Of a stretch of DNA of 38,157 nucleotides, positions 34,824 to 38,157 are shown piece after piece (position 1 is the stretch's first letter; every line of letters begins with the position of its first letter). Position numbers and translations under genes: made by a program. The stretch is taken from contig SLCC01000008.1 of the NCBI GenBank assembly GCA_007126035.1, forward strand, positions 1 to 38,157, given 5' to 3'. The stretch is from Gemmatimonadota bacterium (GTDB taxonomy: Bacteria; Gemmatimonadota; Gemmatimonadetes; Longimicrobiales; RSA9). The notes under the pieces are model-generated. The model searched no databases. It was given only the letters and a program-made list of their open reading frames with translations, and was not told where the DNA came from.

Positions 34824-35657
34824 GTGTCTGGCAAAGCGGTGTTCAGAGGTCTGGCGACAGGCGTGTTGACCGGGGCCGCGCTGCTGGGCGGGTGCGCGCC
34901 GGTGCCGGTGGCTGAGCCGGCCCCCGAGGTGGCCCGGGGCGTGCCGGGTTTCGACACCCGGGACTACCCGGGCGACGATGCCATGGGGCTGTGGCTCGAG
35001 CATTCGCCTTACCGCTGGGTGGGTTTCTACCTGCCCGCTCCCTGCTTCCGGGGCACCGGGTGGGAGGGTCGGCGGTCGGAGCTGGAGTCGATGGGCTGGG
35101 GCCTGGCGGTTCTGTTCGTGGGCGAGCAGGACTGGGCGGAGATCCTGCCGGAGGACCAGGTCATCGCTGATCCTACGCTGCCTCGCTGTACACGCGCCAA
35201 CCTGCACGGGGACCGTGGCTCCGAGCACGGTGTGGAGGCGGTGGAGGTCGCGGCCGCGGAGGGGTTCCCGCCGGGCACGGCCATCTACCTCAACGTGGAG
35301 CGGGTCGAGCGCGTGTCCTCCGATCTACGGGACTATGTCAGGGCCTGGGCCGCCGCTGTCGTCGATGATGGTCGGTACACGCCCGCCCTGTACGCCCACG
35401 CGTGGAACGCCGAGGAGCTGCTTCCGATCCTGAGCGACGAGCTGGCTGGCGGGCCGGGCGCTGGCGAGCCGGGCGCTGGCGAGCCCAGGCTCTGGGTGGC
35501 CACGTCCCGCGACTTCGCCCTGCATCGGGCCCCGGACGAGTCGGGTTTCCCCGCCGCCCACATCTGGCAGGGTGTGTTCGATGTCCGTGAGACCTGGGGC
35601 GGTGTGACGTTGCGCATCGACGCCAACGTCGCCCGCACCGCGGCTCCGTCCCGTTGA
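34824..35657 (+). CDS. DUF1906 (Rv2525c-like) lipoprotein
   Basis: The 277-residue protein has a lipoprotein signal (GVLTGAALLGGC, Cys24) followed by a DUF1906 domain, a glycoside-hydrolase-like TIM barrel. It reads GFDTRDYPGDDAM, YRWVGFYLPAP, SMGWGLAVLFVGEQ, GTAIYLNVE, RYTPALYAHAWN and HIWQGVFDV. Rv2525c of Mycobacterium is linked to cell-wall processes, but its substrate is not settled. A small in-frame repeat gives GAGEPGAGEP near residues 210-220. GTG 34824 is chosen because GGGAG lies upstream and the signal follows; the frame upstream overlaps the YwiC gene end. Confidence 0.85.
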   Translation: MSGKAVFRGLATGVLTGAALLGGCAPVPVAEPAPEVARGVPGFDTRDYPGDDAMGLWLEHSPYRWVGFYLPAPCFRGTGWEGRRSELESMGWGLAVLFVGEQDWAEILPEDQVIADPTLPRCTRANLHGDRGSEHGVEAVEVAAAEGFPPGTAIYLNVERVERVSSDLRDYVRAWAAAVVDDGRYTPALYAHAWNAEELLPILSDELAGGPGAGEPGAGEPRLWVATSRDFALHRAPDESGFPAAHIWQGVFDVRETWGGVTLRIDANVARTAAPSR

Positions 35658-35670
35658 GCCGAACCCGGTC

Positions 35671-36339
35671 ATGGGCATGGCAGAGGAGTTCTGGGAGGAC
35701 CCGGACCGGGTGGACCGATTCGCTGCCCGTGACCCGGACCACCGCTTGGTGGAGTTGGTCCGGCGCTACCCCGACCCCTCCCGGATCAAAGTCCTGGACC
35801 TGGGCTGCGCCGCCGGGCGGAACACGGTGCTACTGGCCCGGCTCGGTTTCCAGGTCCACGCTCTCGACGCCTCCAGGGCCATGGTGGAGCGGACGGCCGA
35901 GCGCCTGCGGGCGGCAGTGGGCGAGCAGGCGGCCTCGGGCCGGGTCCGGCTGGCCCGGATGGACGACCTGTCCTTCTGCCCCGCCGCCGCCTTCGACCTG
36001 GTGGTGGCTCTCGGCGTCCACCACGCCGCCCGCAGTCGGGCCGAGTGGGACCGGGCGGTGGACGAGACGGCACGAGTGCTCAAGCCGGCCGGGCTGCTCC
36101 TCTTCAGCCAGTTTGCCCCCGGTACGGACCTGACGGGCGCAGGTATCACTCCCGTACCGGGTGAGGAGGGCGTGTTCGAAGGGCTCCCCGCGGGGCGTGC
36201 CGTCCTGCTGGATGCGGCGGACGTGGACGCCGCCTTCGCCCTCCGGGGGCTCATCCCCGAAGCCCCCACACGCACCGTGGTGGTCGAGCTCGAGGTGGGG
36301 CGCCGGGCGAGCGTCAACGGCCTCTACCGACGGGTCTGA
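35671..36339 (+). CDS. Class I SAM-dependent methyltransferase
   Basis: The 222-residue protein has the Rossmann-type methyltransferase motifs: VLDLGCAAGRNTVLLARLGF (motif I), VHALDASRAMVE (II), ARMDDLSF and FDLVVALGVHHAA (IV), then RVLKPAGLLLFSQFAPG (post-motif). The N-terminal EEFWEDPDRVDRFAARDPDHRL resembles methyltransferases of small molecules (Methyltransf_11/25 type). It starts 14 bases after the DUF1906 gene, so the two may be co-transcribed, but there is no clear ribosome-binding site. The substrate cannot be predicted. Confidence 0.9.
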   Translation: MGMAEEFWEDPDRVDRFAARDPDHRLVELVRRYPDPSRIKVLDLGCAAGRNTVLLARLGFQVHALDASRAMVERTAERLRAAVGEQAASGRVRLARMDDLSFCPAAAFDLVVALGVHHAARSRAEWDRAVDETARVLKPAGLLLFSQFAPGTDLTGAGITPVPGEEGVFEGLPAGRAVLLDAADVDAAFALRGLIPEAPTRTVVVELEVGRRASVNGLYRRV

Positions 36340-36393
36340 AACCACGCTCGTTTCGCCTGCGGGCGCGGACCGGTGCCAGCTCGCTGAGCCGGC

Positions 36394-36534
36394 TTTGGGG
36401 GCGATGCCCTGCCCGAGGTGGTGGACCAGGGCTTCCCCGAGCTCCTGGACCGGGTGTATCGCACCGGCGAACCCTTCGTGGGCACGGAGGTCCCGGTACG
36501 GGTCCAGCGGCAGCCGGACGCCTCCTTAGAGGAC
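36394..36534 (+). pseudogene. PAS-domain fragment, likely sensor-kinase remnant
   Basis: About 47 codons read FGGDALPEVVDQGFPELLDRVYRTGEPFVG, then TEVPVRVQRQPDASLED. This is the middle of a PAS domain of the kind found in hybrid histidine kinases (REALPEL-x-GQGF-ELLDRVYATGEPFVG-x-EVPV). A stop lies just upstream in frame and the similarity ends after LED, where a hairpin begins. No kinase part is present. It is a degraded relic. Confidence 0.65.
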
Positions 36535-36535
36535 G

Positions 36536-36575
36536 GCGCAAGCGCAGGCCGGGGAGCAGGCGCCTGCGCCTGCGC
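36536..36575. terminator. GC-rich hairpin before the serine hydrolase stop
   Basis: GCGCAAGCGCAGGC (36536-36549) pairs with GCCTGCGCCTGCGC (36562-36575) with one mismatch. It lies nine bases past the minus-strand stop at 36585 and right at the end of the PAS remnant. It is terminator-like but has no T-tract. Confidence 0.4.
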
Positions 36576-36584
36576 GGCAGCGGC

Positions 36585-38021
36585 CTATTCCGGCAGGGCC
36601 CCTTCCGCCAGGCGGACGAACCTGAGGTTCCGGACCCTGCCGCCAGTCACTCTGAACCCGTCCACCAGCCCCCGGTCGTCGCGGGTGAAGGCCACCCGGC
36701 GCAGGAACCAGCTGGCGCCGGTGAACTCGTCGTCGTCCAGCGGGGTCAGCGCCACGTCGCCGTGCCGGACGTGCCGGGCCACCAGGGTGTCTCCCTCCAC
36801 CGCCAGTCGGTACAGCGCCTCCAGCTCGGGGCTGAAGTAGTCGCCGGCGAACTCCTCGAGTTGCTCGGCTGTCAGCTCCGGCCGCTCCGGCGGGTCGGGC
36901 CTCTGCCCTCTGGGCCCGGTCGACTCCGCCTCCGCCTCCTCGCCCAGGAAGATGTCCGCGACCCGGGCGGCCATGGCGCCGGCGTTGAAGGACGCGGCGT
37001 TGCCCAGGACCACCACGCCCAGCCGCTCGTCGGGGATGTGGAGGAGATTGCTCCGGAAGCCGGCGTCGGCGCCGCCGTGGGACCAGGTGGTGCGCCCCCG
37101 GCGCTCGCCCCGCACGATGGCGAAGGCGTAGGGGATGGTGTCACCGTTGGTCAGTACACCCTGCTCCCTCATCCGGGCCAGCACCTCCGGCCCGCCCAGC
37201 TCGCCCGTCTCCAGGTTCGTGATCCAGCGGGCCAGGTCGCCCACCGTGGTGAACAGGCTGGTGGCACCGGCGTTGGCGTAGCTGAGGACGGCGTTCTGCC
37301 AGCCCCGGTCCCGGCTGCCGCGGTACGAGTACGCCCGTCCGGGGACCACACGCTGGTGGTCGTCGTGCATATGGCTCGACGTCATGTCCAGGGGGGCGAA
37401 CACCTGCTCGTCCATCCACTCGGTGAAGGGAAGCCCGCCAACCCGCTCCACCACCTCGGCCAGGAGCGTGTAGCCCATGTTCGAGTACAGGTGCTCGGCG
37501 CCCGGCTCGAAATTCAGCTCCTGCTGTCGCCGCGCCAGTGACAGGACGTGGTCCTTGGTGATCACGTCGTCCAGCCGCCAGCCCGCCATGGACAGGAGCT
37601 CCCACTGGTCACGGACGCCGCTGGTGTGATGGATCAGGTGGCGCAGGGTGATCGTGTGCCCCAGGTCCGGGAACTCGGGGATGTGGGTCCGGACGTCGTC
37701 GTCCAGGGACAGCTCTCCCCGTGCCGCCAGCAGCGCCACGGCGAACGTGGTGAACTGCTTGCTCACCGAGGCCACGTGAAAGATGGTGGCCGGCGTGATG
37801 GGTATCCCGTACTCGAGCTGGGCGCTGCCGTAACCGCGCTCCAGCACCACCTCCCCGTCCTTCAGGACCGACACCGCCGCGCCGGGCGAGTCGGGGTGGT
37901 TCCACTCGGCGAACAGGGAGTCCACCCTGGCCTCGGTGCTCTGTCCCAGGACCGGCGAAGCCGGTGCCCACAGGACGCCCGCCGTCAGCACGGCCACCAG
38001 CGCCATCACGCTACGAGTCAT
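36585..38021 (-). CDS. Secreted serine hydrolase, beta-lactamase/S12 family
   Basis: The 478-residue protein has a signal peptide (1-26, ending VLGQ) and the class C beta-lactamase-type domain. HVASVSKQF holds Ser85-x-x-Lys88, LYSNMGY has Tyr179-Ser-Asn181, and WSHGGADAGFRS replaces the KTG box. HLIHHTSGVRD and TSLFTTVGDLARW are further family features. A C-terminal domain of about 110 residues (EEFAGDYFSPELEALY) is common in such lipocalin-tailed hydrolases. Unlike the enzyme at 28152-29747, the full Tyr-x-Asn triad is intact. ATG 38021 is preferred over GTG 38060 because the signal starts there. Possible roles are D-aminopeptidase or esterase; a resistance function cannot be claimed. Confidence 0.92.
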   Translation of the reverse strand: MTRSVMALVAVLTAGVLWAPASPVLGQSTEARVDSLFAEWNHPDSPGAAVSVLKDGEVVLERGYGSAQLEYGIPITPATIFHVASVSKQFTTFAVALLAARGELSLDDDVRTHIPEFPDLGHTITLRHLIHHTSGVRDQWELLSMAGWRLDDVITKDHVLSLARRQQELNFEPGAEHLYSNMGYTLLAEVVERVGGLPFTEWMDEQVFAPLDMTSSHMHDDHQRVVPGRAYSYRGSRDRGWQNAVLSYANAGATSLFTTVGDLARWITNLETGELGGPEVLARMREQGVLTNGDTIPYAFAIVRGERRGRTTWSHGGADAGFRSNLLHIPDERLGVVVLGNAASFNAGAMAARVADIFLGEEAEAESTGPRGQRPDPPERPELTAEQLEEFAGDYFSPELEALYRLAVEGDTLVARHVRHGDVALTPLDDDEFTGASWFLRRVAFTRDDRGLVDGFRVTGGRVRNLRFVRLAEGALPE

Positions 38022-38114
38022 TTGCCTGCGTTGGTTCAGGATCCAGGCCGACGAGCCCACGTCGCCGGCACCAGGTGAGGATAACCAGCGGCGCCGGGCC
38101 CGGGAAGGGTCCCG

Positions 38115-38157
38115 AGTTCCGAGCTCCGAGCTCCGAACTCCGAACTCCGAACTCCGA
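38115..38157 (+). repeat. Heptamer tandem repeat at window end
   Basis: Six units of a seven-base repeat are visible: AGTTCCG, AGCTCCG twice, then AACTCCG three times, followed by a final A. The array runs into the end of the window, so its full length is unknown. Confidence 0.9.

Overview
This is a 38 kb stretch of a high-GC bacterial chromosome that looks like Gemmatimonadota or a close relative. The evidence is a SusC/SusD pair combined with a ROK regulator, Tat-exported Gfo/Idh/MocA oxidoreductases, DUF1080, several lipoproteins and serine hydrolases, and two copies of a small plug-like lipoprotein I associate with that phylum. The taxonomic call is inference, because there is no rRNA gene. 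No tRNA, CRISPR array, integrase or intact insertion sequence was seen.

Layout. 1-0.5 kb: a collapsed Fic gene. 0.6-4.6 kb: a divergent pair, an HGSNAT/NagX-like membrane acyltransferase (-) and a secreted GH20 beta-hexosaminidase (+), suggesting amino-sugar metabolism. 4.6-7.8 kb: a tight (+) operon of ApbE flavin transferase, DoxX and a Tat-signal Gfo/Idh/MocA oxidoreductase. 7.85-8.2 kb: a repeat-rich gap between convergent operons. 8.2-12.5 kb: a (-) operon of TIM-barrel isomerase, Gfo/Idh/MocA oxidoreductase, secreted DUF1080 (3-keto-disaccharide hydrolase family) and an MFS transporter, resembling a 3-keto-glycoside pathway.

12.7-26.6 kb is the most coherent block, a glycan-utilisation locus. 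It holds SusC, SusD, a ROK repressor, an MFS sugar porter, a GH-A-type glycosidase lipoprotein and a very large cytoplasmic GH94/GH149/GH161-like candidate phosphorylase. Three identical-arm palindromes (ACTTTGTTCG-N5-CGAACAAAGT) sit on the -10 region of three TTGACA promoters: before susC, before the ROK gene and before the transporter operon. This predicts a small self-regulated ROK regulon. The model is that oligosaccharides are bound and imported by SusCD, trimmed at the membrane by the lipoprotein glycosidase, carried inward by the MFS porter and phosphorolysed in the cytoplasm.

26.6-38.2 kb is a mixed housekeeping/accessory region: a YghZ-type aldo/keto reductase, a start-less copy of the plug-like lipoprotein, two S12 serine hydrolases, a tiny lmo0937-type membrane protein, a LemA-M48 protease pair, a MarR-YceI pair with an MhqR-like operator, YwiC, a DUF1906 lipoprotein, a methyltransferase, a PAS-domain remnant, and a heptamer tandem repeat running off the window end.
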